NCBI GenBank assembly: GCA_020632885.1
Contig: JACKEQ010000046.1
Coordinates: forward strand, 1-32,371
Source of the DNA: Alphaproteobacteria bacterium
GTDB taxonomy: Bacteria > Myxococcota_A > UBA796 > GCA-2862545
Length of the DNA stretch: 32,371 nt
Reading direction: 5' to 3'
In this document: piece after piece, positions 22,743 to 29,929 of the stretch
Numbering within the stretch: the stretch's first letter is position 1
How the letters are laid out: every line of letters starts with the position of its first letter
Translations under genes and position numbers: made by a program
The notes under the pieces: model-generated
What the model was told of the DNA's origin: nothing
Databases searched by the model: none
Seen by the model: only the letters and a program-made list of their open reading frames with translations

Positions 22743-22787
22743 GGGGTCTCCGGGCTGCCCGGCGTACGCGTGTGCGCCGGAACTCTT

Positions 22788-23798
22788 TCAGGGTTCCTTC
22801 TCGTCCTCGCCGGCGTCGTGGCCGTCGTCGTGGCCGTCCTCACCCTCGTCGCCGTGGGTGTGCGGGCGGCGCGGCGGCGTGCCCATGGCGTGGGGCAGGC
22901 GCTCGAGGTCCACGGCGTCCACCTTGGCCTGGAACACCTCGATCGGCATCTCCTTGCGGGCCTGCTCGACGTACGCCTTGCGGAGGGTCTCGAAGCGGTC
23001 CTGCTTCACCATGCGGAGCACGGAGCCACGCATCTGGTCGAAGGTGCGCTCCACGCGGTCGCGGCGGTTCACCAGCATGAGGATGTGCCAGGCGTCACCC
23101 ACCTGGAACGGCTCGGTGATCTCCTCGGGGCGCAGGTCGAAGGCGCGGGCGATCACCTCGGGCTCGACGCCCGGCTTGCCCTCGCGGGGCACGAAGCCGA
23201 CGTCGCCGCCGCGCCGCTTGAACGGCCCCTCGCTGTGCTCCATCGCGAGCGCGGGGAAGGACGTGGGTGCGGCCTTCGCCTTCGCGTAGATGTTGCGGGC
23301 GCGGGCCTCGGCGGCCGCAGGATCGCTGCCGATCTTCACGACGATGCGGCGCACCTGCACCTTCTCGGGGACCACGAAGTCGTCGCGGTGGGAATCGTAG
23401 TAGGCCCGGAGCTCCTCGTCGCCGAAGTCGCTGTTGCTGACCTTCTCGTAGACCTCCTGGCGGAGCAGCAGGTTGATGAGGATCTTGCGGACCTTCGCGT
23501 CGTGGTAGAGCCCGGCCTGGATGGCCTTCTGGAAGAGCACCTCGTCGGTGAGCACCTCGTCGAGCAGGCGCTCGCGCTCCTCCTTCGTGTGGGACCGACC
23601 GTCCGCGGGCCGGTTGCGGCTCGCGTGCGAGGCGAGGTCCTCCGCCGACACCGGGGCGCCCGCCACGACGGCGATGGGCTCGGCGACGGCGCGCTTCACG
23701 TCGAGGCTGCCAGCGGGCAGCGTGGGCGCGGTGCCGCTCTGCTGCCCTCCACACCCGGCCAGCAGGGCCAGCGCCAGGAACGTGCGAACCATGCGCAT
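22788..23798 (-). CDS. PpiC-type peptidyl-prolyl isomerase lipoprotein with acidic/His tail
   Basis: This 336-residue protein begins MRMVRTFLALALLAGCGG; GGAGGGAG lies just before the ATG at 23798, and the lipid cysteine is residue 16. A SurA-type helical N-domain (about 35-150) includes LLDEVLTDEVLFQKAIQAGL and LRAYYDSHRDDFVVPEKVQV. The parvulin domain (about 150-255) includes FPALAMEHSEGPFKRRGGDV, VGFVPREGKPGVEPEVIARA and AWHILMLVNRRDRV. It should catalyse proline isomerisation, or act as a chaperone, anchored in a membrane. The last 25 residues are almost only His, Asp, Glu and Gly (for example HTHGDEGEDGHDDGHD), a possible metal-binding tail. It heads the operon continuing to the SurA-like gene 45 bases downstream. 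Confidence 0.9.
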   Translation of the reverse strand: MRMVRTFLALALLAGCGGQQSGTAPTLPAGSLDVKRAVAEPIAVVAGAPVSAEDLASHASRNRPADGRSHTKEERERLLDEVLTDEVLFQKAIQAGLYHDAKVRKILINLLLRQEVYEKVSNSDFGDEELRAYYDSHRDDFVVPEKVQVRRIVVKIGSDPAAAEARARNIYAKAKAAPTSFPALAMEHSEGPFKRRGGDVGFVPREGKPGVEPEVIARAFDLRPEEITEPFQVGDAWHILMLVNRRDRVERTFDQMRGSVLRMVKQDRFETLRKAYVEQARKEMPIEVFQAKVDAVDLERLPHAMGTPPRRPHTHGDEGEDGHDDGHDAGEDEKEP

Positions 23799-23824
23799 GG
23801 GACTCCCTCCAGATTGCGGCCCGT

Positions 23825-23834
23825 TCGCTATCAC
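23825..23834. promoter_or_regulatory. Candidate divergent -10 element (23798/23857 pair)
   Basis: TCGCTATCAC reads TATCAC on plus (23829-23834, 22 bases before the ATG at 23857) and TAGCGA on minus (23825-23830, 26 bases before the ATG at 23798). A second plus-strand option, TTACTA at 23845-23850, lies six bases before the ATG and would give a leaderless message. Confidence 0.35.
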
Positions 23835-23856
23835 GCCCACCTTGTTACTACCAGGC

Positions 23857-24456
23857 ATGCTCACGCTCCTCCTGCCCCTGGCGCTCGGCCAGGAAGCCCC
23901 GATCGAAGACGAGGCCCCCGTCAGCGCGGACACCGGCGTCGTCGAGTTCGACAGCCGGCTGCCGGCCGAGATCCAGCTCGACGGGCACACCCTGGCCCAG
24001 CTCTACCAGCAGGGCACCCTGCGAACCCGGGCACCCACGGGCACCCACGAGGTCGTGGTGCTCACCAACGGGCGGGCCCGCAGCCTCACCCTGGACGTCT
24101 CCCGCACCGCCACCGCCGTCGTGTTCATCGGCCGCAACGGGCTCACCGCGAGCACGCGTCTCGAGCCTCTCCCCGAGGAGGCCGGCGAGGCCCCGGTCGA
24201 GCTGCGCGTGCTGGGACACGAGGAGGTGCTGGTCACCCTCGGCGACCGCAGGTTCCGCATGCTCCCCGGGAGCACGAAGGCCCTCTCCGTCCCGCTGGGC
24301 CGCCACGAGATGAGCGTGAAGAGCGCGTCCGGCACGGTGCTCTGGGCCAAGGGCCACCTCGAGCTCACCCGCACCACCCCGGCGGTCATCCAGATCACCG
24401 AGGGCCGCATGCCCGAGGTGAGCGGTGCCGGCACCACCTTCGTCGCTGGCTCCTGA
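23857..24456 (+). CDS. Exported PEGA-like domain protein
   Basis: This 199-residue protein begins MLTLLLPLALGQEAP, a short Sec signal without a cysteine. After an acidic linker come two similar beta-sandwich modules. The first has LPAEIQLDGHTLAQLYQQGT and APTGTHEVVVLTNGRARSLT. The second has VLVTLGDRRFRMLPGSTKAL and PLGRHEMSVKSASGTVLW. The order 'structural change, ligand-like loop, P-x-G-x-H-x-V/M' is that of PEGA surface-layer-type domains. The final segment overlaps the start of a sensor histidine kinase gene by 32 bases, so the two are translated from one message. A sensing or accessory role at the periplasmic face of that kinase is a reasonable inference. Confidence 0.72.
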   Translation: MLTLLLPLALGQEAPIEDEAPVSADTGVVEFDSRLPAEIQLDGHTLAQLYQQGTLRTRAPTGTHEVVVLTNGRARSLTLDVSRTATAVVFIGRNGLTASTRLEPLPEEAGEAPVELRVLGHEEVLVTLGDRRFRMLPGSTKALSVPLGRHEMSVKSASGTVLWAKGHLELTRTTPAVIQITEGRMPEVSGAGTTFVAGS

Positions 24457-26284
24457 CAGGCCGGTACGGCGGGGTGGCTGGGGTCTCTCCTCCCTCCGCC
24501 TGAGGATCGTCGCGGCCTTCGCGGCCGGCATGCTCGTGATGACGCTCGCGATGGCGACCCTCGTCGTGCAGTACCAGGCGGTGTCGCGCTCCCAGCAGCT
24601 CATCACCGACGGCTACCTGCCCCTCGCGAAGACCGTCGCCCGCCTGACCACCTGGCAGGCCCGCATCGACAGCGACGTGCGCAAGCTGCTCGTGGACGAG
24701 GCCCGGCCGGGCACCGGGCCGCGCAGCCCGGCCACGATCTTCGCCGACAAGCTCGAGGACGAGGTGGCCATCGCCCGCCAGCACGTGAGCCGGAGCCAGA
24801 AGATCACCACCGACCCCGAGGAGCTCGCCGCCCTCAACCGCATCAGCGTGCAGCTCGGGCGCGTCGGGAGCCACTACGACGACTACCAGCGCGAGACCCG
24901 CAGGATCCTCGAGCTGGCGGAGGCCGGGAACCCCACCGAGGTCGACCGCACCTCGCTCATGCGCCTCTCGGGCAGGCTCGGCGACGAGGTGCAGACCCTC
25001 GCGCAGCAGGTGGACGGGCGCATCGCGCTGCTCACCGCGAAGACGGAAGGCGCCCGCCAGCGGGCCACGCTCGTGGCCCTCGGTCTGGCGATCGTCGCCA
25101 TCGGCGTGGCGTCCGTGCTCCTGGCGCTCGTGCTGTTCGCCCTGCAGCCCATCGGCAGGCTCACCGACCAGGTGCAGCGGCTCGCGGCCGGTGACTACTC
25201 GGGGCGCGTGGAGGTGCGCGGCGACGACGAGATCAGCGTGCTGGCCACGGAGTTCAACACGATGGTGGGGGCGCTGAAGGCCCGCGACGAGGCCCTCGTG
25301 GACCGCGCCGAGGAGCTCAACGTGCTCTCCCGGTACCTCGCGAGCGTGGTCGACAGCCTGCAGGAGGGGCTGTTCGTGCTCGAGGACGGCTCCATCACCC
25401 TGGCGAACCCCGCCGCACGGGAGGTCTGGCAGGTGGAGCGCGGCGGCGGCATGCCCGAGGCGCTGGACACACTGGTGGCGCAGGGGGTGTCACGCGCGGA
25501 GCTCGAGAGCCCCGGAGGACGCCTGCACGAGGTGCGCCTCACGCCGTTCGGCGAGGGCGGGTGGGTCGTCTCGGCGGCGGACATCACGGAGGCCACGCTG
25601 GCGAAGGAGCGGCTGGCGCGGAGCGAGCGGCTGGCGCTCGTGGGGCAGATGCTCGCCCAGATCACCCACGAGGTGCGCAACCCCCTCAACGCCCTCTCGC
25701 TGAACACGGAGATGCTCGGCGACGAGCTCACCCAGCTCGACCCCGGGCGGGACACCGAGGCCTGGGACATCCTGGCGCTCATCGCGAGCGAGATCGAGCG
25801 GCTCACGAACGTGACGGGCCACTACCTCCAGCTCGCGCGACGCCCGCCCGCCAAGCCCGTCCAGCAGGACCTCCTGGCTCTCGTCCGCGACGTGGAGCGC
25901 CTCCTGCACCCGGACCTGGAGGCCCACGGGGTGTCGCTGGAGCTCGATCTGCAGCCCGTGGAGCCCGTGCTCGCGGACGGCAACCAGCTCCGTCAGGCGC
26001 TCCTGAACGTGGTGCGCAACGGCATGGAGGCGGGCGCCCGGCGGATGGTGCTGCGCCTGCGGGTGACGGACGGCGACGTGGAGCTGGGCCTCCACGACGA
26101 CGGGCCGGGCATGGCGGACGTGGAGAAGGCCACCGACCCGTTCTACAGCACGAAGGCCACGGGCACCGGCCTGGGCCTGGCGATCACGCGCCAGATCCTG
26201 GAGGACCACGACGGGCACGTGGTGGTCACGTCGAACCCCGGCGAGGGCACCGACATCGCGTTGGTGTTCCCGATCCGGACCTGA
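24425..26284 (+). CDS. Sensor histidine kinase (4HB/HAMP/PAS)
   Basis: This 619-residue membrane kinase starts at a GTG (24425) inside the preceding gene. The order is: membrane segment 1 (about 27-48), periplasmic four-helix-bundle sensor (about 50-212), membrane segment 2 (about 215-240), HAMP (about 240-292), PAS-like domain (about 300-390), HisKA with phospho-acceptor H415 in AQITHEVRNPLNAL, and an ATPase domain. The ATPase boxes are N532 in LLNVVRNGMEAG, HDDGPGM (557-563), DPFYSTKATG (571-580) and GTGLGL (580-585). Everything needed for autophosphorylation is present. No response regulator gene is adjacent, so its partner lies elsewhere. It ends at 26284, directly abutting the stop of the convergent gene at 26285. 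Confidence 0.93.
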   Translation: MPAPPSSLAPDRPVRRGGWGLSSLRLRIVAAFAAGMLVMTLAMATLVVQYQAVSRSQQLITDGYLPLAKTVARLTTWQARIDSDVRKLLVDEARPGTGPRSPATIFADKLEDEVAIARQHVSRSQKITTDPEELAALNRISVQLGRVGSHYDDYQRETRRILELAEAGNPTEVDRTSLMRLSGRLGDEVQTLAQQVDGRIALLTAKTEGARQRATLVALGLAIVAIGVASVLLALVLFALQPIGRLTDQVQRLAAGDYSGRVEVRGDDEISVLATEFNTMVGALKARDEALVDRAEELNVLSRYLASVVDSLQEGLFVLEDGSITLANPAAREVWQVERGGGMPEALDTLVAQGVSRAELESPGGRLHEVRLTPFGEGGWVVSAADITEATLAKERLARSERLALVGQMLAQITHEVRNPLNALSLNTEMLGDELTQLDPGRDTEAWDILALIASEIERLTNVTGHYLQLARRPPAKPVQQDLLALVRDVERLLHPDLEAHGVSLELDLQPVEPVLADGNQLRQALLNVVRNGMEAGARRMVLRLRVTDGDVELGLHDDGPGMADVEKATDPFYSTKATGTGLGLAITRQILEDHDGHVVVTSNPGEGTDIALVFPIRT

Positions 26285-27643
26285 TCAGATCGGCCCGGGA
26301 CCCGGCCACCACGGCGTCATCGCGTCGCCGGCGTCCGTCGGGCAGGTCACCATCGGCGCCATGAAGATCGACGACGCCCCCGCCACGCGGGTGGCCTGGC
26401 CCGGAACGCCGGTCTGGGCATCACCGAGGTCGGTGTAGAAGGTGAAGCGGTGGCGTGCCCCCGAGAACGCCGTGCCGTCGAAGGTGCCCGTGACGGTGGA
26501 CGCCCCGAACTTCCCCGTGCCGGTCGCCCCGCTGTCGCTCTCGATCTGGAATCTCCCTCCCTGCACACGCCCCGCGAGTGTGCCGGTGACGCTGCACCCG
26601 GCGCCCTTGGCGGTGAGCACGGCGTCCTCGATGCCATCGTAGAGCGCGCTCGACGACAGCCGCGCGGGGCCGCTGTCGATCACGCCCGGCAGCATGCCCT
26701 CCACGATGGTCGTGCCCTCGTCGAGCACGGTGCAGGCGTCGGTGTCGAGGCCGGGGCAGCTGGAGGGCGTGGAGAGGTCGAAGTTCAGGACCTGCGCCTT
26801 CACGGTGTCGTCCATGCACGTCGTGACGGCATCCGGCAGCGCCGCGAGCTCGGCGGCCCGGGTGATGGCAGAGGGGTTGGTGGGCGTGCCGGCGACGAGC
26901 TGCATCAGCACGATCGTGCTGTTCCCGGGCACCGAGACGTTCCACGTCCACGAGACGTCGCCCGCCGACCTGGAGAAGCTGTCGACGTCGCCGAACACGT
27001 GGGCGATCCGCGGCCGCGTGGCCGATCCACCGGTGGCGAACCACGTGTCGGCCGCAGAGGCCACCGCGTCGCCGGAGGAAGACGCGAGGATCTGGGTGCT
27101 CGACCGGGACTCCAGGAACCCTTCGAAGCGCACGGTGCCGGAGCGTGCGTTGGCGTTGTCGTTGGTGAGGACGGTGAGGAAGCGCGCGAAGCTGTCGTCC
27201 TCGGGGATGTAGATGCGCCGGGTGACCTTCAGGCCCGCGGACGTGTTGGCGAACGGGAGCTCCAGCTCGCGGCCACCACACGAGAGCGTGACATCACCGA
27301 TGTCGCCGTCCACGGGGTCGCCGTTCACGAACATGCCCCCGTAGCCGGCGAAGGCGTCCGCGAGCGCGATGGAGGTGGAGCCCCCGGAGGCGGTCGTGGA
27401 CGGGACCGCCGTGGTGTAGGTGGCGTTCTCGATCCAGACCATGGTGCCGACCGGGAACGGGAACGACATCGTCGAGGAGATCACCAAGCCGCCCGGCGTG
27501 GTGGAGATCGGCGTCATGACGAAGGACATCGAGGAGATCACGGTGCTGTTCACGGTCCACTCGAGCCCGCTGTCGTCGATGAGGTCGACGGAGGCGAGCG
27601 CCGAAGTGGAGAGACCGAGGAGCACGAGGGGGAGCAGGCGCAA
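26285..27643 (-). CDS. Large exported beta-rich protein of unknown function
   Basis: A TTG at 27643, six bases after GGAGG, opens a 452-residue protein with a good signal peptide (MRLLPLVLLGLSTSALAS). The mature part is Ser/Thr/Gly-rich and beta-stranded, with few charges, as in extracellular or surface proteins. Blocks include SSMSFVMTPISTTPGGLVIS, RRIYIPEDDSFARFLTVLTN, GTVRFEGFLESRSSTQILAS and SVPGNSTIVLMQLVAG. About ten cysteines occur in the second half or near CGGRELEL, and four more in SSCPGLDTDACTVLD and TCPTDAGD, so disulfides are likely. I do not recognise a family. It abuts the histidine kinase tail-to-tail and shares a promoter region with the sulfatase-like gene. The function is unknown. 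Confidence 0.75.
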   Translation of the reverse strand: MRLLPLVLLGLSTSALASVDLIDDSGLEWTVNSTVISSMSFVMTPISTTPGGLVISSTMSFPFPVGTMVWIENATYTTAVPSTTASGGSTSIALADAFAGYGGMFVNGDPVDGDIGDVTLSCGGRELELPFANTSAGLKVTRRIYIPEDDSFARFLTVLTNDNANARSGTVRFEGFLESRSSTQILASSSGDAVASAADTWFATGGSATRPRIAHVFGDVDSFSRSAGDVSWTWNVSVPGNSTIVLMQLVAGTPTNPSAITRAAELAALPDAVTTCMDDTVKAQVLNFDLSTPSSCPGLDTDACTVLDEGTTIVEGMLPGVIDSGPARLSSSALYDGIEDAVLTAKGAGCSVTGTLAGRVQGGRFQIESDSGATGTGKFGASTVTGTFDGTAFSGARHRFTFYTDLGDAQTGVPGQATRVAGASSIFMAPMVTCPTDAGDAMTPWWPGPGPI

Positions 27644-27665
27644 CGGAGACCTCCAGATTGGACCC

Positions 27666-27675
27666 GTGTTACCAC
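27666..27675. promoter_or_regulatory. Candidate divergent -10 element (27643/27728 pair)
   Basis: GTGTTACCAC reads TAACAC on minus (27666-27671, 22 bases before the TTG) and TACCAC on plus (27670-27675, 52 bases before the ATG). It is the main non-G/C patch in the 84-base gap. Confidence 0.3.
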
Positions 27676-27727
27676 TGGTGACCCGCACAACGCAACCCTG
27701 ACCCCGCGTCGTGCGGGGGGACTCGAG

Positions 27728-29923
27728 ATGCTCCTCACCGCGTTGTTCGCCGGCTGTGGCACGCCCACCGCCCCCGTGGCCCCTCCGAGCCACCCCGACG
27801 TGGTGCTCGTGACCCTCGACACGACGCGCGCCGATCGGCTGGCCCCGTATGGGTTTTCCATGGCGCGCACGCCGAACCTCTCGGACATGGCACGTGACGG
27901 CACCCTGTTCGAGCACCACTACACCACCGCACCCATCACCCTGCCGGCCCACATCTCCGTGATGACCGGCCTCGTGCCCCCGCGGCACGGCGTGCGCGAC
28001 AACGGCGTGTACGCCCTGCCGGACCAGGCCACGACCCTGGCGGAGATGCTGAAGGCGCAGGGCTACGCGACGGGCGCGTTCGTCTCGGCCATGGTGCTCG
28101 ACAGCACCTACAACCTCGATCAGGGCTTCGACGTCTACGACGACGATCTGGCCGCCGAGGACGACCCGCCGATGTTCATGATCCGCGACCGCCCCGGCGT
28201 GCGCACGGCCGACGCCCTGAGCGAGTGGATCCGGCCCCGCCTGGCGGCCCCCCGCGGTGAGCGGCCCCCTGTGTTCGCGTGGATGCACGTCTTCGACCCC
28301 CACCACCCCTGGGAGCCCGACCCCATCGACCGGATCCGGCTGCCGACCCCCTACGACGCCGAGATCACCGGCGCGGATCGCGCGGTGGGTCGCGTGCTCG
28401 AGGCCCTCCGGGAGGCGAACGTGCTCGACGACACCCTGGTGGTGGTGACGGCCGACCATGGCGAGAGCCTCGGTGAGCACGGGGAGAAGACCCACGCCGT
28501 GTTCATCTACGACTCCACGATGCACGTGCCGCTCATCATGCGCTGGCCGGGCCACGTGCCCGCAGGGCTCCGCGTCACGGAGACCACGAGTGCGGTGGAC
28601 ATCGTGCCCACCGTGCTCTCGCTGCTCGGCCTGCCGGCGGCGGACGTGGACGGGTTGGACGTCAGCCCCACGTTCGCGGGGGCCGCCCTGCCGGAGCGCG
28701 AGGTGTACATGGAGTCCATGCTCTCGGAGCGGGGCTTCGGCATGGCGCCCCTGCACGGCGTCCGGCGCGGGGAGGACGTGTTCATCCGCGCCCCGCGGTC
28801 CGAGCGCTACGACGTGGCCGTGGACCCGCGCCAGCTCCACGACCTCCACCCCGAGGCCCCAGCGCCCGGCCTGGTCCTCGACGAGGCCCTGCAGCGCATC
28901 CTGGACGCGAGCTCGGCCCGGGCGCTGACCCCCGAGGCAGACCCCCAGAATGCCGCCACCGAGGAGACCCTGATGGCCCTCGGCTACCTCGCTCCGGCCT
29001 CTGACCGGGCGGCCGTACAGGGCATGGACCCGAAGGACGGGCTCCCGCTCCACACGCTCCTGGAGGACGCCCGGCACCTCGTGCAGGCCGGCGACACGGA
29101 GGCGGCGGAGGTGAAGCTCGCGGAGCTCCTGGAGAAGACGCCCGCCAACACCTCCGCCCTCAACGTGCTCGCGATGATCCACGCCCGCAAGGGGCGCCCG
29201 AAGCTCGCGGAGGCGACCTGGAGGAGCTCGCTCGCCGCGGACCCCAGGCAGTACCGGGTGTACCTGTCCCTCGCCGACCTCGCGCGCCGTCGGAAGGACT
29301 ACGCGGGCGCGCGGGCCCACGTGGAGCAGGCGATGACGATGGTCCCCGACCTCGTGGAGGGCATGGTGGCCCTCGGCGTGCTGGCCCACCTGGAGGGCGA
29401 TGCGGCCGGCGCGGAGGCATGGCACGCGAAGGCCACGGCCGTGGACCCCGAGAACGTCCGGATCTGGCGCGACATCGGCGACCTCCGCTTCCGGCAGGAG
29501 CATTGGGACGAGGCCATCACCCACTACGAGCGGGTGCTCGCCAGCTCGCCGCGCGACCATCGCGCCCGGCTCCACCTGGGGACCTCGCACCTGCGGGCCG
29601 GGCGGCCCGAGGCGTCGCTGCCGCACTTCGAGAAGGCCGCCGCCCTGCGACCGGACCACTGGATGGCGCCCTACAACGCGGCCTGCGGGCTGGCGCTCCT
29701 GGGTCGGTCCGAGGAGGCCCTGGTGAAGGTGGAGGCGGCCGTGGCGGCGGGCGACGTGCCCCGGAAGGCCCTCCTCCTCGACCCGGACCTCACGTCGATC
29801 CGCCAGGAGCCCCGGTTCCAGGCGCTGCTCGCGAAGCTCGCGCAAGAGAAGGTCGATGCGCGGGGAGCGACGCCCACCCTCGGCATCCTGCCGCCGCAGT
29901 CACACCAGGCGCCGGGCCGGTAG
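27728..29923 (+). CDS. Sulfatase-like hydrolase/transferase with TPR repeats, lipoprotein
   Basis: This 731-residue protein starts MLLTALFAGC, with lipid cysteine at 10. The alkaline-phosphatase-fold domain (about 24-370) has metal site VTLDTTRADRL (D31), TLPAHISVMTG at 71-81, HVFDPHHPWE and TADHGESLGEHG (D243, H244), then H256. At the nucleophile position the usual sulfatase C/S-x-P-x-R is replaced by T71-L-P-A-H, so no formylglycine can form. A Thr nucleophile occurs in phosphoethanolamine and phosphoglycerol transferases. The linker EETLMALGYLAP leads to about seven TPRs (445-700). Sulfatase-TPR fusions are known. The reaction is likely on a phosphate or sulfate ester in the envelope; the substrate is unknown. 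There is only a rough ribosome site (GGGGGGA) before the ATG. Confidence 0.88.
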   Translation: MLLTALFAGCGTPTAPVAPPSHPDVVLVTLDTTRADRLAPYGFSMARTPNLSDMARDGTLFEHHYTTAPITLPAHISVMTGLVPPRHGVRDNGVYALPDQATTLAEMLKAQGYATGAFVSAMVLDSTYNLDQGFDVYDDDLAAEDDPPMFMIRDRPGVRTADALSEWIRPRLAAPRGERPPVFAWMHVFDPHHPWEPDPIDRIRLPTPYDAEITGADRAVGRVLEALREANVLDDTLVVVTADHGESLGEHGEKTHAVFIYDSTMHVPLIMRWPGHVPAGLRVTETTSAVDIVPTVLSLLGLPAADVDGLDVSPTFAGAALPEREVYMESMLSERGFGMAPLHGVRRGEDVFIRAPRSERYDVAVDPRQLHDLHPEAPAPGLVLDEALQRILDASSARALTPEADPQNAATEETLMALGYLAPASDRAAVQGMDPKDGLPLHTLLEDARHLVQAGDTEAAEVKLAELLEKTPANTSALNVLAMIHARKGRPKLAEATWRSSLAADPRQYRVYLSLADLARRRKDYAGARAHVEQAMTMVPDLVEGMVALGVLAHLEGDAAGAEAWHAKATAVDPENVRIWRDIGDLRFRQEHWDEAITHYERVLASSPRDHRARLHLGTSHLRAGRPEASLPHFEKAAALRPDHWMAPYNAACGLALLGRSEEALVKVEAAVAAGDVPRKALLLDPDLTSIRQEPRFQALLAKLAQEKVDARGATPTLGILPPQSHQAPGR

Positions 29924-29929
29924 CGGAGG

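Noticed and set aside
26450..27727. N-terminal extension of the sulfatase-TPR frame
   Set aside because: The frame is open upstream but antisense to the exported protein, with no domain. The ATG at 27728 begins a lipoprotein signal, so the extension is not translated.
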